Positions 1 to 12,332 of a DNA stretch of 64,000 nt are shown piece after piece. A program made the translations under genes and the position numbers. Every line of letters starts with the position of its first letter. The stretch's first letter is position 1. Under the pieces are notes generated by a model, which saw nothing but the letters and a program-made list of their open reading frames with translations, was not told the origin of the DNA and ran no database searches. Where the stretch lies: contig NC_030679.2 in assembly GCF_000004195.4 (NCBI RefSeq), positions 15,556,712 to 15,620,711 on the forward strand, read 5' to 3'. The DNA is from Xenopus tropicalis (Eukaryota; Chordata; Amphibia; Anura; Pipidae).

Positions 1-932
1 GAAGAGTATGCCACCGGCACGGGTTAGGGCACTTGGTGGGTCAGACTGACTGCTGGCAGGGAAAAGACTCCTAATTTGATTACTGTTTACACAGAATCGT
101 GTGCAACTCTGTAAGCTTTAAACAAGTGCAAGTGATTCTGTGTGAGATGCAATTGCCTTGGGCAGCTTGTAAGAAGCACAACAAAGTGAAGACATACATA
201 TTCATTTAATACCAGCGAGGGAGAAATTAAATGGTAATGAAGTCAATGGGGCAGCAGCAGGGTAGCATGTGATGGAAGCAATGGAGAGAGTGCAGCCCAA
301 GCAAGAGGCTGCAAACACATTCAGATCTTGGCAGACTCTCTGTTAACAAAAAGCATATGTCTCTGCTCATTTAGTGTCTGGATCATATGACTCCTTCAAA
401 CCATAGGGTTATATTATGTTATTATAAGTTGCTATTATAATAAAACAGTGTAAATTTTACACATACATGCATGGGTCAGGGGTGTAGGTAAAAGCTAGGA
501 CATACCTGACAATTTGGGAGCTGTTCTCTGCCTTAAGTGTTCAGGGTTTTAACACTCTGGTGTATACCCAACTTTAAGTAGTTAAGGGGTTAAAAAAAAA
601 ACCTGGCCTTGTAACTATTATTAACCCTTAATGTAACAGGAGTTGCCAGCACAGAAGGGGTCTGGTATATAAAACACCAAAATCATGACCTACTTTCTAT
701 ATCTGACCTGCAAGCTGAGCACAGGATCAATCCTATACAATTTAGCCCACGTGTATCCAGATTTAGCCACGCTGGAGGAATAAATGGGTTACTGGAAATC
801 TGATCTTGGTGTGTCATTATCTGATAGAACAGGCAGATGTATTTCTGTGTGCTACGTCTGTAATTGAATTTAACTTTATCTGCCAAAGAAATGGTATCAC
901 AATATTGCAGTTCTTATACCTAGAATCTCATA
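1..932 (+). other. cry1: cry1 intron sequence, nothing further recognised
   Basis: No convincing exon or repeat boundary was seen. A short A-run lies near 592-601. The sequence upstream of the exon at 1189 belongs to a cry1 intron whose donor is outside the window. Confidence 0.5.
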
Positions 933-940
933 GATATTTC

Positions 941-1053
941 CAGGCCTGGACTAGCACATGCCAGAGGGGCTACTATGAGGCTGGTGGGGGGTATTTTGGG
1001 CCTCTGCGTACTTGAAATGCCAGGGCCTGTTTTGAATTTCCAGTCCAGACCTG
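941..1053. mobile_element. Short hAT-type MITE in cry1 intron
   Basis: A 113-bp element with inverted ends (CAGGCCTGGACT at the left, AGTCCAGACCTG at the right) flanked by the 8-bp direct repeat GATATTTC at 933-940 and 1054-1061. CAG-type termini with an 8-bp duplication indicate the hAT superfamily. It is non-coding and non-autonomous. Confidence 0.75.
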
Positions 1054-1188
1054 GATATTTCTTAAAGTGATCCTGTTAAAACCTGAAATGTGTCACAATC
1101 CCTTTTAGATATTTGGGAGTTTAAAGGCAATTGTGCAGTTTTGTTACAAGCCATTGACGCTTAGATGTTGGTGTGTATTGCTCTGCAG

Positions 1189-1340
1189 GTATTTGAGGAG
1201 CTGTTACTGGATGCTGATTGGAGCGTGAATGCAGGGAGTTGGATGTGGCTCTCCTGCAGTTCATTTTTCCAGCAGTTTTTTCACTGTTACTGCCCTGTTG
1301 GATTTGGAAGAAGAACTGACCCCAATGGAGATTATATCAG
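1189..1340 (+). CDS. cry1: cry1 coding exon a (FAD-binding region)
   Basis: The acceptor CTCTGCAG precedes codon GTA in frame 0, and donor GTACAG follows ATC AG. It encodes [17 protein letters not shown] through GDYIR, the region around the FAD pocket that also contacts FBXL3 and PER in known CRY structures. 152 nt, ending in phase 2. Confidence 0.93.
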
Positions 1341-4300
1341 GTACAGCAGTAGGGGGTTTGCTGTTTTCTAGCCACATGGGTAATGGGAGTAACGGAGGAT
1401 ACTTGTATCTGCCTATTTGGCCCCTGGGCACATCAGTCAAATATGATGAAGCAATGGTTGTAGGGCCACCTTTCCCATATAGCATTGTTTGCTGTTGATT
1501 ACAACTACTGATCAGAACACAATTCTACTTATTTTTCTGTTCTCTTGCTGCTGCTGTTTCATGTTAGAGTTAAACTTACTGTTAAACAAGAATTTATTTT
1601 ACCTCTTTCTGCACAGGCGTTATTTGCCTATTCTGAAAGGCTTTCCCCCAAAGTATATTTATGACCCATGGAATGCTCCTGAGACAGTCCAGAAAGTAGC
1701 AAAGTGCATCATTGGAGTGAATTACCCCAAACCAATGGTAAACCATGCTGAAGCAAGCCGCCTGAACATTGAGAGGATGAAACAAATATACCAGCAGCTG
1801 TCTCGATACAGAGGACTGGGTGAGTCTCTCTTGGCCTTTATAGCCCCATGACGTCTGCTATAAACTAAACAAATTAAAATTGTCAGACAATTGTCTGATG
1901 GCATGAATTACTTGTTATGACAGCAATATATCATGCAACTGCTTCTTTCACAGGTCTTCTTGCATCAGTGCCTTCAAATCCAAATGGGAATGGGAATGGT
2001 GGGTTGATGAGTTATTCTCCAGGAGAGAGCATGTCTGGTTGCAGCAACAACGGAGGTACGATACACAATTCTACGGAATGCCCCCCCTCCCCTTTGCTTT
2101 GTCTCGGCAGCAGATCAGATTGTTTAAATAGTGATTGCGTAAGGTGGTTGTTCTGTACAACACCACGTAAACATTCATCAAAAATCTAAAGCCAGTTGCC
2201 ATGCTGACCAGGTCCCACTATCCACTACCCTGGTTCAACAGCCTCTGCCTTAGGCTGCATTTAATTTTAATACGAACTCTGTAGGGAATAGCAGAAAAGG
2301 ATAATGGAGGTGGAGGGGTAGTGGCAGAAACTCTAAGCAAGATGGAGTTTGAAGTTTTATAATAAAACTGTTTGTATTCTGCCACTGTTTTATTATCTCA
2401 AAATGAGCACAGTATCCAATAGAGCTAGGTCCATGGAAAGTCTATAGTTGGGTCCAGTAACTATGTAGTTTTTTTTTTGCCAGGAGGTCAGATGGGAGTG
2501 AACGAAGGGAGTTCTGCCAGTAATCCAAACGCTAACAAGGGAGAAGTGCATCCTGGGACTTCAGGACTTCAGGGTAAGCTTGCTGCTCCATTGATCAGTG
2601 TATCCTCTATAATAGGGGTCTTTCATACTCATGAGCCACAGTCAAATGTAAAAAAGACTTGGAGAGCAACACAAGCATCATAAAAGTTAATGGTAACTAG
2701 AGCTTACAGAAAAAACCCTGAATCCTTTGTGAGAGATTTGGCCAAATCTGAACCCTAATTTGCAAAGTAGGCTATGGAAGGGTTAAACCTCGCCACCGTG
2801 TTTACAAGGAAAAAAAGTCATGTGGTTTTATTTTGGCTTTGAGCATGGATTTGGCCGAATCCTGCAGAAAAAAAACTGGATTCGGTGCATCCCTAGTTCA
2901 TGGAGGTGCCAAATAAGGGCTAAGATTGGCTATTAGGCAGTCTCTATGCACACAGGGGGCTTAATTTGGTAGTAAATCTTGTTAATTTGGCTTAATTTGG
3001 TAGTAAATCTTGTTTTTATTCAACCAAAACTTGCCACTAAGTCAGGAATTTCAAAAATAACTAATTGGTTTGGGGTCACTGAGCAACAGCCAAGGGGTTG
3101 GTGAGCAACAAGTTGCCCCTGAGCCACTGGTTGGGGATCACTGCTCTGTAAAGTGTGTCAGATTCCACCACGGCAATTTGCTTACCCGTGGCTAGTCCTC
3201 CTGTTTGCTAAGTGCACTGTTCCAGGGTACTATTACTACTAGTACTGCTCTTCCTGTATCCTCTCTATGGCCTGGTCTTGGGTGTGTTAGTGCAGTACAG
3301 TAGCAAAAAGCCAGCTTCTCATTCTATTGCCCATGCCTAGCTTTGGGCTGCATGTTCTAATTGGGCATAATTAATTTTTCTAGGATACTGGCAAGGGAGC
3401 AGCATTCTACATTACAGCCACAGCGACAGCCAGCAGTCTTACTTAATGCAAGGTAATTATTACTCCGTACTAACTCCTTATGGGCCATGGGGTGAAGCCG
3501 CCTTAGAATCAAGAGATATCCACGTACTGTGAGATTTCTGTCATTTAAACTAAATAGTTTATGGCCTAGTGCTCCGCTTATTTCTCTAATAAGCAATCTG
3601 TGTGTATGTATATTTATTTGGTTTACTTACTAATTTAGAAAATGTATACTTGTGTATTTCTATTCATATACCGTTACTTGGGAATAACTAGCTGAGCAGC
3701 AAGCCCCTTCTGGGGTTGCTGGGATTTATTATCCAACCTGGTTCACTATGGGGTCAGACTTCTGCATAGTGATCGCTAACTCTTATGGTGAATCATGGAT
3801 CACTGCATTGTGTACATTCAGAGTACACATCTGAGGGGATGATCAGTAAAATAATGCCAGAACCAAGTCTTGGGGCTATCGGCTTCGAAGATGCACAGGA
3901 AAATTAGTTCCTGGCTTTTGTTTGTTACAATAACACAATGTATAAGTAGAAAAACCCATTTCCTCTAGTGATAGAACCCATCTGCTGCCCATCCTCTCTA
4001 GACCTTGGATTCTTGTTCTTGAATAAAAAATGGCATTTATTTTCTTGATTTGCTAATTTTATGCAGGTCTGTGAGCAACATGTCCATGGGCCTGTTGCCC
4101 TGGAAACGGTTACGTGTATTTTTAACTGTGTCATGTCCAGAGCAATCATTTCTAATCCAATTTGTCACATATGTAATAAAAGGCACTAGGTTTCATAGGT
4201 GCAGTAACCCATAGCAACCAATAAGAGATTTGCTTTTAAACAGGTCACCGGTAAATTCTACCTGCTAACTGGTTGCTATAGGTTAATGGACCCGGGCAAA

Positions 4301-4523
4301 CTTAGTGCCTTTTATTTAATCACCCCCATAGTGAGTGGTTTCTGGGAACAGATTTACTTATAACCAGAGGAGTGTTACTAGAACAGCAGTTAAAAACAAA
4401 TGACTTGCTTGCTTTACAGCCAGAAACCCACTCCATTCTGTGGTCTCCTCAGGCAAGCGCCCAAATCCAGAAGAAGAGACTCAGAGTATTGGACCCAAAG
4501 TCCAACGGCAAAGCAGCCATTGA
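1189..4523 (+). CDS. cry1: Cryptochrome-1, C-terminal half (six exons; 5' part outside window)
   Basis: Cryptochrome-1 is the flavin-fold repressor of the vertebrate circadian clock; with PER it inhibits CLOCK-BMAL1 in the nucleus. Six exons (1189-1340, 1617-1819, 1954-2055, 2484-2573, 3384-3452, 4420-4523) join in phase into 239 codons plus TGA, with AG/GT at every junction. The first two encode the end of the FAD-binding photolyase-homology region (motifs [58 protein letters not shown]). The next four encode the Ser/Gly/Asn-rich tail ([35 protein letters not shown]). That tail is CRY1-type; CRY2 tails differ. The frame is open at 1189, so the upstream exons lie to the left. No disabling change was seen. 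Confidence 0.95.
1617..1819 (+). CDS. cry1: cry1 coding exon b (end of photolyase-homology region)
   Basis: The acceptor TTTCTGCACAG gives [20 protein letters not shown] through [13 protein letters not shown], with donor GTGAGT. It is the last strongly conserved exon and contains the C-terminal helix of the photolyase-homology region. 203 nt, ending in phase 1. Confidence 0.95.
1954..2055 (+). CDS. cry1: cry1 coding exon c (start of C-terminal tail)
   Basis: The acceptor TTTCACAG and donor GTACGA bound [15 protein letters not shown] and [16 protein letters not shown]. This Gly/Asn/Ser-rich segment is the CRY1-diagnostic part of the disordered tail. 102 nt, phase 1 to phase 1, so skipping it would keep frame. 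Confidence 0.9.
2484..2573 (+). CDS. cry1: cry1 coding exon d (tail)
   Basis: A T-rich tract and GCCAG acceptor start [20 protein letters not shown] and the exon ends ...TSGLQ with donor GTAAGC. 90 nt, phase 1 to phase 1, so it is a cassette-compatible exon. The residues are low-complexity and less conserved than the flanking exons; the call rests on frame, splice sites and position. Confidence 0.8.
2613..3143. mobile_element. hAT-type MITE in cry1 intron, interrupted by a second MITE
   Basis: The right end is TTGGGGATCACTG and the left end is degenerate. The flanking 8-bp repeats CTCTATAA (2605-2612) and CTCTGTAA (3144-3151) differ at one base. The body matches the element at 51738-52036 in the opposite orientation, for example in the segments near CAGTCAAATG and GGTGCCAAATAAGG. 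The block 2694-2895 is absent from that second copy and is a later insertion. Confidence 0.75.
2694..2895. mobile_element. Nested hAT-type MITE with GGTGCATCCCTA end
   Basis: 202 bp ending in GATTCGGTGCATCCCTA, an end I recognise from a very common Xenopus repeat. It is flanked by 8-bp repeats GTTAATGG (2686-2693) and GTTCATGG (2896-2903) with one difference. It sits inside the older MITE, so the order of insertion is clear. Confidence 0.75.
3384..3452 (+). CDS. cry1: cry1 coding exon e (tail)
   Basis: The acceptor TTTTTCTAG and donor GTAATT bound [20 protein letters not shown], matching the GSGILHYAHGDSQQ segment known from mammalian CRY1 tails. 69 nt, phase 1 to phase 1. By position it is the counterpart of the human CRY1 tail exon whose skipping is linked to delayed sleep phase (from memory). 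Confidence 0.88.
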
Positions 4524-4527
4524 ATTG
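4420..4527 (+). CDS. cry1: cry1 last coding exon with stop codon
   Basis: The acceptor TTGCTTTACAG opens [20 protein letters not shown] and the exon ends KVQRQSSH followed by TGA at 4521-4523. A donor-like ATTG/GTAATG lies 4 nt past the stop, so the 3'UTR is probably split by an intron. A stop this close to the last junction would not be expected to trigger nonsense-mediated decay. Confidence 0.9.
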
Positions 4528-5515
4528 GTAATGTATTAGAATTTGTTAGCTCAAACTGTCAACCTTTGACTAGTATATTAATTAAGTGTGTATCTGTAAA
4601 TCTCGTGTTCATTTTATCTGAAACACAAGGACCCTTATCCCTCATGTGGCATGGAAGAGTGCCTGCCTCACACAGCTGGAATTTGACTCACATAGGTTAC
4701 ACTTGTCAGCCAAGCCTAAAGGTGGCCAGCCCTATATGGGCCACTAAAATATACATTGGCCTGCATAAGATACCAGCTGGCAGTTTCTACTTTGGGGTAG
4801 CAACAGGATGTCAACCCGTGTGGTGAAAAAACCTACTGAATATAAGCTGTGAGATATTCTGTCAGAAGAGGCATCATGGCTTCCCTCGCCTTTGGTTAAT
4901 AAAATGTATTTAATAAAATAGCTGCATATAGTGTCTTTATGGGATGCTTGGATGCAGATTACTACCCCATTGTATAGATACCAAAGCTTGCAGTGATCTG
5001 CGTGTGTACTAATCAGCAGGAATGCATCATTACTGAATTACCAATGGGTCATTTGTACTCTTAGGTCCCCCAAAGGTAATGCACAGCACCCCTTGTTTTC
5101 TGCTATCAAACCGGAATCTGCTGTGTTTCTGGCTATAACAGGAAGGCATCGCTGTGCCATATGTTAGGACTGTGCAGAGAGAGAATTTTCCCTTGAGTTA
5201 TTTAAATCAACCTGCCTGTCACTGCACACATGGGGCAGACTTTGACCCCCAAAAAATGTGCATTTTTGATCCAAGTTGGTATCGGGTGGTATTGGCAAGC
5301 ATTATGTTATCCTTTTTCCGCACAGTGCATATGCCAATAGGAAGTCAGGGTGCCGACAGAAGATTGCTTCCCTTGCGGATCTCTGTCTTTCTGAAATATA
5401 TTTGTCTCTAACTAAGTTTTATAATATACATATCTATGTTAAGGGATGTAATACATAGCTATTTCATTAAAACTACTGCTCAGCTCTATCTTTATGGTAT
5501 TTTCCTCTCCCACAG

Positions 5516-5875
5516 ATTTTGTGAATTTCACCATAACCAAAAGAGAGAACGCTTGATTGTATGCACAGTACTGGCTGCCTCTGGAAATGTAAAGATGGAC
5601 ACTATTAAGGAAACATCCTTTTCTTACAATATGAAAAACAAAACCCTGATCTTTGTGTGATCCTGTTGTCAGTTAATCAGTCTGTGAGAGCTTCGTTTAT
5701 CTCTGCATTTCTATAGTTTTTATCTCTGAGATATTTCACTAAACAGTTTTGTACATAGAACTGTAATTATTTTGTGATGCTTGCTTACAGACATGTAAAT
5801 ACAAATATACCCATGAACTAGTCATAGACTGTGCATTATATTTTTGATAATAAATGCTTTATGGAGACAGATGAC
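5516..5875 (+). other. cry1: Probable cry1 terminal 3'UTR exon with polyadenylation signal
   Basis: A good acceptor (TTTTCCTCTCCCACAG, ending 5515) is followed by AT-rich sequence without a convincing reading frame, and by AATAAA at 5849-5854. Together with the donor at 4528 this suggests a UTR-only last exon. A second AATAAA at 6851-6856 could give a longer transcript. Transcript data would decide. Confidence 0.55.
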
Positions 5876-6925
5876 ATGAAATCCCTGTATAGTTCACTTT
5901 TTTATGTATATACTAAGGAGACCTGCTCATTAAAGCCTGTGGCATGTCTGCCACCTTTCAGCTGCCCCTGCCCGTATCATTATCATTGTCACACTCTGTG
6001 CCATGGTATCGTAAAGATCAAAACCACCAGCAGAAAGGCTTAGGGAGGAAATATAAGTGGGGGAAAGACACACATACAGACAAGACAAGGTAGGCACCTT
6101 TTGTAGAAGCAATGGAAAGGTCTGTAAAAGGAATATCATAAACAGACATTACTTAATATTTCTATTAAACTAACGTAAAGGGGAATATATAAACATATTC
6201 TATCAAACCGCTAAAGAGGACATGTCCATTTAACCACATTTGTGCCTATTTCACATTCAGTCCATGCACCAACTGTGGTTCTTCTGGTTTGTATAACAAG
6301 GCCTAGTTAGCCTAGTTAGTGGCGTAGGTGCAATGCATGGGATGATAACAGCCTAGTGTTCCAAAGCCACAGGACCCACGAGACTGACAAATGTACATTT
6401 CCCTGTATATCGTGCACCATTTTTCCTTTTTTGTTTGTATCTGTTTTATTTAAAGGGGGGTGGTGTATGCAGGAATATTGTTCCAAATGTTTATCATCTT
6501 TTAACCGCCACTAGGGAAGACTAAAGTGTATTTAATGAATAGGTCCCAAAATCTGTTTGTTTATATTTTTTGTTTGTTTTTATAATGTTTTTGTAGATTT
6601 TCTGTATTGTAAATTTGATTTCTTATGTCGCTGACGTAGCCTAGCCCTTTCGCTACCCGGCGCAACCAACACATAAATATACTGCCAGCCTGGCCGGGGG
6701 GGCGAATGGGTTCTGTCTGTGTGTAAGTAAATCAGAGCTGTATGTATCACAGGCATGCCAAGCTCCCCTCGGAGACCCTAAAGCTCTTGTGTATCATCCC
6801 CTGTTTGTACTACCTGCTGCCTTTTTCATTTTTAAGAAAACATTCCTTCTAATAAAATGAAAAAGCAAATCTCTTGTGTGTTGTGTGTTTTTAATTGTGC
6901 GTAGCATTGCACTGAGCAATACAGA

Positions 6926-7061
<136 letters not shown>

Positions 7062-7329
7062 GTATGGCAGCCATAACATAAGCATTGTGTATTAATAGGC
7101 AAAGATAGGGGAATACCAAGTGCAAGGCAAGCCCTCATATATGTATGTATGAGGGCCCAATCACTTAACCATCTCTCCCTTACTATTCGGGGGGTGTAAT
7201 ACTTAAAGCGGAAACCACCTAAACACAAACATTTAGAAAAGTAAACATAATTTTAAAACTTTGCATTATTCATCAATTTAAAAAATGTGGCGCTTTTTTA
7301 AAGTAATAATTTGATTTGGAACAGTTCCC

Positions 7330-7537
7330 TAAAGGTGGCCATGACACGGGCCGATTGTAACTGCAGCTTATCTGCCCGTGCAGGGGAAACGACGACTGGC
7401 CATTCCAGGGGCCAAACGACCGAATTAGCTTAAATTCCCTTGATATCGCCCACCAATAGGTGGGGATATTGGCAGAAGATACGCTCACTTGGCGTCCTCA
7501 CCAGGCGAGCGGATCTTTTCGTGTATGGGCACCTTAA
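7330..7537. mobile_element. MITE with TAAAGGTGGCCAT ends
   Basis: The left end is TAAAGGTGGCCAT and the right end is ATGGGCACCTTAA, imperfect inverted repeats about 200 bp apart, with further internal complementarity. The ends resemble a frequent Xenopus non-autonomous DNA transposon. No target duplication was found, so the superfamily is uncertain. Confidence 0.5.
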
Positions 7538-7539
7538 GC

Positions 7540-10139
7540 CTGGCCAATCATTCTCCTGCTGATCTGGCTGACTACTTTGAGACTCAAAAAAAAAAAACAG
7601 TAGTGTACTGTCCTCAGCCTGTATCCTCCGAATCCCACAATCCCCTGCACACGTGGTGCCGATAAGTTTGTTACAGGAATTCAAATGATGCAGAAAGGGA
7701 AGAATTGTTTTGCAACTGTATTTCGGCATATAAAAATGGTATTTATTCACACTTTTAAAAACAGATTACTGTAAGAAGTATATTAGAAGTGTCTGTGTTG
7801 TGTGGGGCTCTTTTACAAATTTTTGTTCAGAAGTTCCCCTTTAAAGAAGGTGGTTGTCTTGGGCTGCTACCAAATTCTAACTGTGAATGCACCCTACTCT
7901 CAGTGCCTGCACCTTTAAATCAGAATCGGGTTTACTTTGCCACCTCCATGCAGTTAACATTTATAATTGCTTCTATCGGCCTTGTGACAACTGTTTCCAT
8001 CAGTATAATAACCTCAGGCACAATGTAAGGTCCATACAGAATTAGTTGGCGGAGATGGGAGTAGAAGAACTTTTCTGGGCTGCACAGAACCCTGACCGCA
8101 ACCTAACTGAACTCCTGTGGAATGAACTGGAATATCAATGCAAGCCAGGCCTGATCCCCATTGTCAGTTCCTAAACTAAAGTATGAATAGATAAAAATTT
8201 CAAAAACATCTAGTTGATAGCCTTCCCATAAGGCTAATTTAGCAGTTGAGTACCAGTTTCATATCAATACCGTTGGTTTTGGACTGAGATGTTGGAAAAT
8301 CAGGTGTGTTCACATATTTTTGGCCATTTATTGTCTATGGGTATTTTGTTAAGAAACGCATTAGGCCCTGTATGTGTTTCGTAGGTTCTTTGTAGCTGTT
8401 TTTAGTTACATATACAAAGACCACTAAAGAGGTTTAAACTCACCGTGAACAATACTATAATAGCTCGATATACTGAGGCTTTGCAGCAGACGCCAACTTT
8501 TTTTTTTATGAACGTGAATTGAGGGCACTTCTTAACTACACCAAAAAAAAAAGCTATAAATTAGGTTTATGGATTTTTCTTGAGATTATGTGAAACTACC
8601 GCTCTTTTTGTGTCATGCAACAATATCAAAAGGCTATTCCATGATCAGCAGGAGCCTTGATAAAATAGGAAGTAGGTCAGACGATCGGGTTTCTACCAAT
8701 GATCCAGTTCTTCTATGGTCAGCATAAGTCCTAAGTCGGCTGAACGCACAGATATTTTTATTCTATATCTGATATGTTCATCCCTGTGCCTATTTTCGGA
8801 ACAATACATTGTCCTGGTTGTCTCCAAACATCTTTTGATTTAAGAGGCCAGTCATAAAGCAAACACACTGCCAGATCTTAGTCTAACCACACAGGTGTCC
8901 TTACCAGCTTGTCCGTAAGTTAACACTCACTCTTGGGTTGGCTATTTGCAACAGACAATATAAAGCCATTACTAGCACACAAGAAATAAAAAAAAAAATG
9001 TCAGCACGTTTGGACTTTGAGTTTGCACACTGTGCAAAATATAAAAAAAAGCTTGAACTGCCACAGCCCTTCATTCTACTTGGAACATGGATCTAGTGCG
9101 TGCTTACTGTATGCTTACTGCATGCATTTTTAATGCACCCTAAGAGTTAGTAAACCTATGGGGAGTATAGGGCCTGTACAATGAAAAGCCTTGATGTGGT
9201 TCATGAGTTTATGTTTTGGGCTCATTGAACTGTGGTGCTGACAACATTTTTCTGTCTTTCAAACCCACAAAAGTGATGGAACATCTTGTGACTAAGATAG
9301 ATGGTAGTTAAAATATGACATCTACACAAAATATATCAAAGGTAAGATTCAGATCTGGGCCAAGATTCTTAGAACTGAATTCCAACATATTTTTAGAATT
9401 TGGCGGTGGAGTGGGTTTCTTGTGACACACTTTTAAATTCTACCTCAAACCAACCTGGTCAGTGACTTCAACAACCAAATATTAAATCCTGCTCATTTGA
9501 GGTCACCAAACAAATGGATCATTCCACTCCTGTGAGTCAAAACAGACCATTCTAACCATTCAGTTCCTAATTATAGATAGCTTGTTTTTGAGACATGTAT
9601 TACCATATGTGGCCTTTGCCAATGGAACATTCCAGCCAACTCAGTTGATAACTGGCTGACATCCAACCTGCTATAGTTCCCACACATAGGTTTGAAAAAC
9701 TAGCATCTCGATCAATGGATGGCCAAGTAGACAGTCAACATTAGCCCATGTATGGCCATCAAAAGAATGATTTTATCATTTATTTGAATTACCGCTTCGG
9801 CCCATCTCCTATTCATTGTCAAATCAACCATTTGCATCAGTGCATTCATGAGAGACAACGAAAAGAAGTTAGAGGACAACGGAATAATAATTGCACCCCT
9901 CCCAATTGAGTCTAATCTTTGTCTGAGGTAGAGCTTGATTTCCATTAAAAAAATGTACAAACCCGAGGTACTTTGTTGTAGAGTGCCATGCAACCAATTT
10001 TTATCTCCTCACAAATCCCTTGCACAAATTAAGCTGAGAGTATGTGCAGTACAGGTAATACACCAAAAGTAATATACTGTGTATCCACTCAGCCCATGAT
10101 GGTGCAATGCATATTTATGGATGTGTATGATTGCAAACA
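7540..10139. other. Non-coding interval
   Basis: AT-rich sequence with several short A or T runs. No exon with credible splice sites and no complete repeat was identified. The short open frames here lack recognisable domains. Confidence 0.5.
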
Positions 10140-10800
10140 CTAACTAAATATCTAGTCTACATGAGGTAAATGGTTATCTCAATGCCATGTTAAATATTAA
10201 GTCTAGGTGATGTGTATGGTTACTATAGTGCCAAGCCAAAGTTCTAGTCTATGTGAGGCATATTGTGACCTCAAAACAAGGCAAAGATCTAGTCAAGTTA
10301 AGGGATAAGGTGGCCTCAATGCCAGTCCGAATATTTTGGCTAATTCTGGTGTGAGGTATATGGTGAGCTCAATGCCAAGTCAATGGTGTCTAGTCTAAGT
10401 ATATGGTGACCTAATTACATAAGCCAAAGATCTAGTCTAGGTTAGGTTTAGGTTGACCGAAATGCCAAACCAAAGACCTAGCCTTAATAAGGAATCTAGT
10501 AACCTATTGCTAAGGGAAAAGTCTATGTGAGTTTTATGGTGACCCCAGTGCCAAACCAAAGATCTAGTAGAGGCATCTAGTGAGATCAATGCTGAGGCAA
10601 AATCTAGTCTAGGTGAGGGTCATGGTCACTTCAATGCCAAGCCTAAGTTCTAGTGTAGATGAGATTTATGGTGATCCCAATGCCAAACCAAGCACATAGT
10701 CACCTCAGTGCCAAGTTCTAGTCTAGATAACGTTTTGGTGACCCCAATGCCAAACCAAAGATCTAGTCTAGGTGAGGTATATGATGTCCCCTGCATATGA
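10140..10800. repeat. Degenerate minisatellite, about 50-60 bp unit
   Basis: The phrases ATCTAGTCTAGGTGAGG, TATGGTGACC and TCAATGCCAAGCCAAAG recur in the same order about a dozen times with many substitutions and small indels. Its divergence suggests an old array. It ends where the CR1 tail at 10810 begins. Confidence 0.8.
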
Positions 10801-10809
10801 CAACAACAA

Positions 10810-10985
10810 GAGTCAGGAAGGAATTTTTTCCCCTCTGTGGCAAATTAGAGAGGCTTCAGATGGGGTTTTTTGCCTTCCTCTGGATCAACTAGTAGTTAGG
10901 CAGGTTATATATAGGCATTATGGTTGAACTTGATGGACGTATGTCTTTTTTCAACCCAACTTACTATGTTACTATGTTACTATGT
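10810..10985 (+). mobile_element. CR1 solo 3' tail
   Basis: Extremely 5'-truncated CR1 copy. It holds only the 3'UTR (AGTCAGGAAGGAATTTTTTC, GAACTTGATGGACGTATG) and ends in three TTACTATG octamers, the tail type used by CR1 elements. Nearly identical to the tail of the full-length copy at 19440-19652, so it is young. Confidence 0.9.
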
Positions 10986-11649
10986 AAGAAGTCCTCTGCA
11001 CCCATTATCAATTCAATATATAGGACATTAAGACATTATGTGAATTAAGGTGCCAAGAAATGCTTTACCGTTTAAGCAAAATAGGGATTGTTTGTACATA
11101 TATTGCAATATACTTCAAGCTGATGTCAAAGTCTTCACCAGTCTGGCCAGTCCTACTCTTACTTTTATCTGATTCATTAAGAATTCTACTGCTTCAGTAT
11201 ACATTTGACAAAGGGACCCCTGCATATGAGGCATAGTTTGTTCATGTGGCCTTATAAGGAAACTAACACAGGTTTAGAAGTGTCACAGCATCAAATGCAC
11301 CTGAACCTCTAATACAACCACTTATTGTTTGTGAATTAATCCATTTGTCTCACATTTAATATAGATGTCACATATCCTGTCACACCGACTACAAGGGATA
11401 ATCTTTTCATTCATCTTTGTACAAAAAATCTGCATTATCCGATGTCTCAGTCTAACACTTCCAGCATTGTTTAGCAACACAGACAGAAAGGAAACATGTG
11501 ACCAACACTAAACAGCATTTTAGGCCCCGCACAAAGCATAATCTGTGGTTCAAATAAAATGTGTTTTCCGCCCACATTCTTCCTATTGTGAGAAGGTTGG
11601 AAAAGTCTTAATTTGCTCATATAAAAGAACAATGGTTAAACTCTTAAGG

Positions 11650-11915
11650 GTTCTGTGACCTGGGCTGAGTTATACAGAGAACTGTGAGCATCATTGGGTA
11701 TTATAAGGCATAATGTACCCCTACGTTAAATAATAAGGATATTAGAAGTCACTGAGGGGTTCTGTGACCATATAAAGGCACAAGGCTGCAGGCTGAGTTA
11801 TACAGGGAACTCTGAGTATCACTCATGTATTATAAGGGATAATGTACCCCCTACTGTAAATGATAAGGATATTAGAAGTCACTGAGGGGTTCTGTAACCA
11901 TATAAAGGCACATAA
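11650..11915 (+). repeat. Tandem duplication, about 125-135 bp unit
   Basis: Two adjacent copies share GGTTCTGTGACC, GCTGAGTTATACAG, GGATATTAGAAGTCACTGAG and CATATAAAGGCACA in order. The second copy runs up to the old CR1 fragment at 11928. No coding potential was seen. Confidence 0.8.
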
Positions 11916-12332
11916 TGCTATTATTAAATGTTGTATTAAATGTATGTTTACAAATGCAAAGAGTCTGACTGGTAAAATGGGAGAACTGGAGGTGCTGGCG
12001 CTGGAGAGGAAATATGATCTGATTGGTTTTGCTGAAACGTGGCTGAATGAGTCACAATAACAAGTAACAATAGGAAGCTATATCTTGTTTCGGAGGGACA
12101 GGGGTAATAGAAAAGAAGGAGGGGTGTGTCTGTTTGTGAAGCAAGATTTAAAAGCTAATATAAAGGAGGAAGTGATGGTGGTAAATAAGGGTGCTAAAGC
12201 CTTATGGGGGTTAAGCTTTTCACAGATCCAGCAAATTAATTGTAGGGGTATGCTATAGACCCCCTAATGTAATCGAAGGAGGCTCAGCTCCTGTTCAAAT
12301 AGAAAAGGCTGCTAGTTAGGGGCAAGTGATAA

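Noticed and set aside
1489..1851. Continuous 120-codon frame across the cry1 exon at 1617
   Set aside because: Only 1617-1819 matches cryptochrome. The extensions are intron sequence, and the ends fit AG and GT splice sites.
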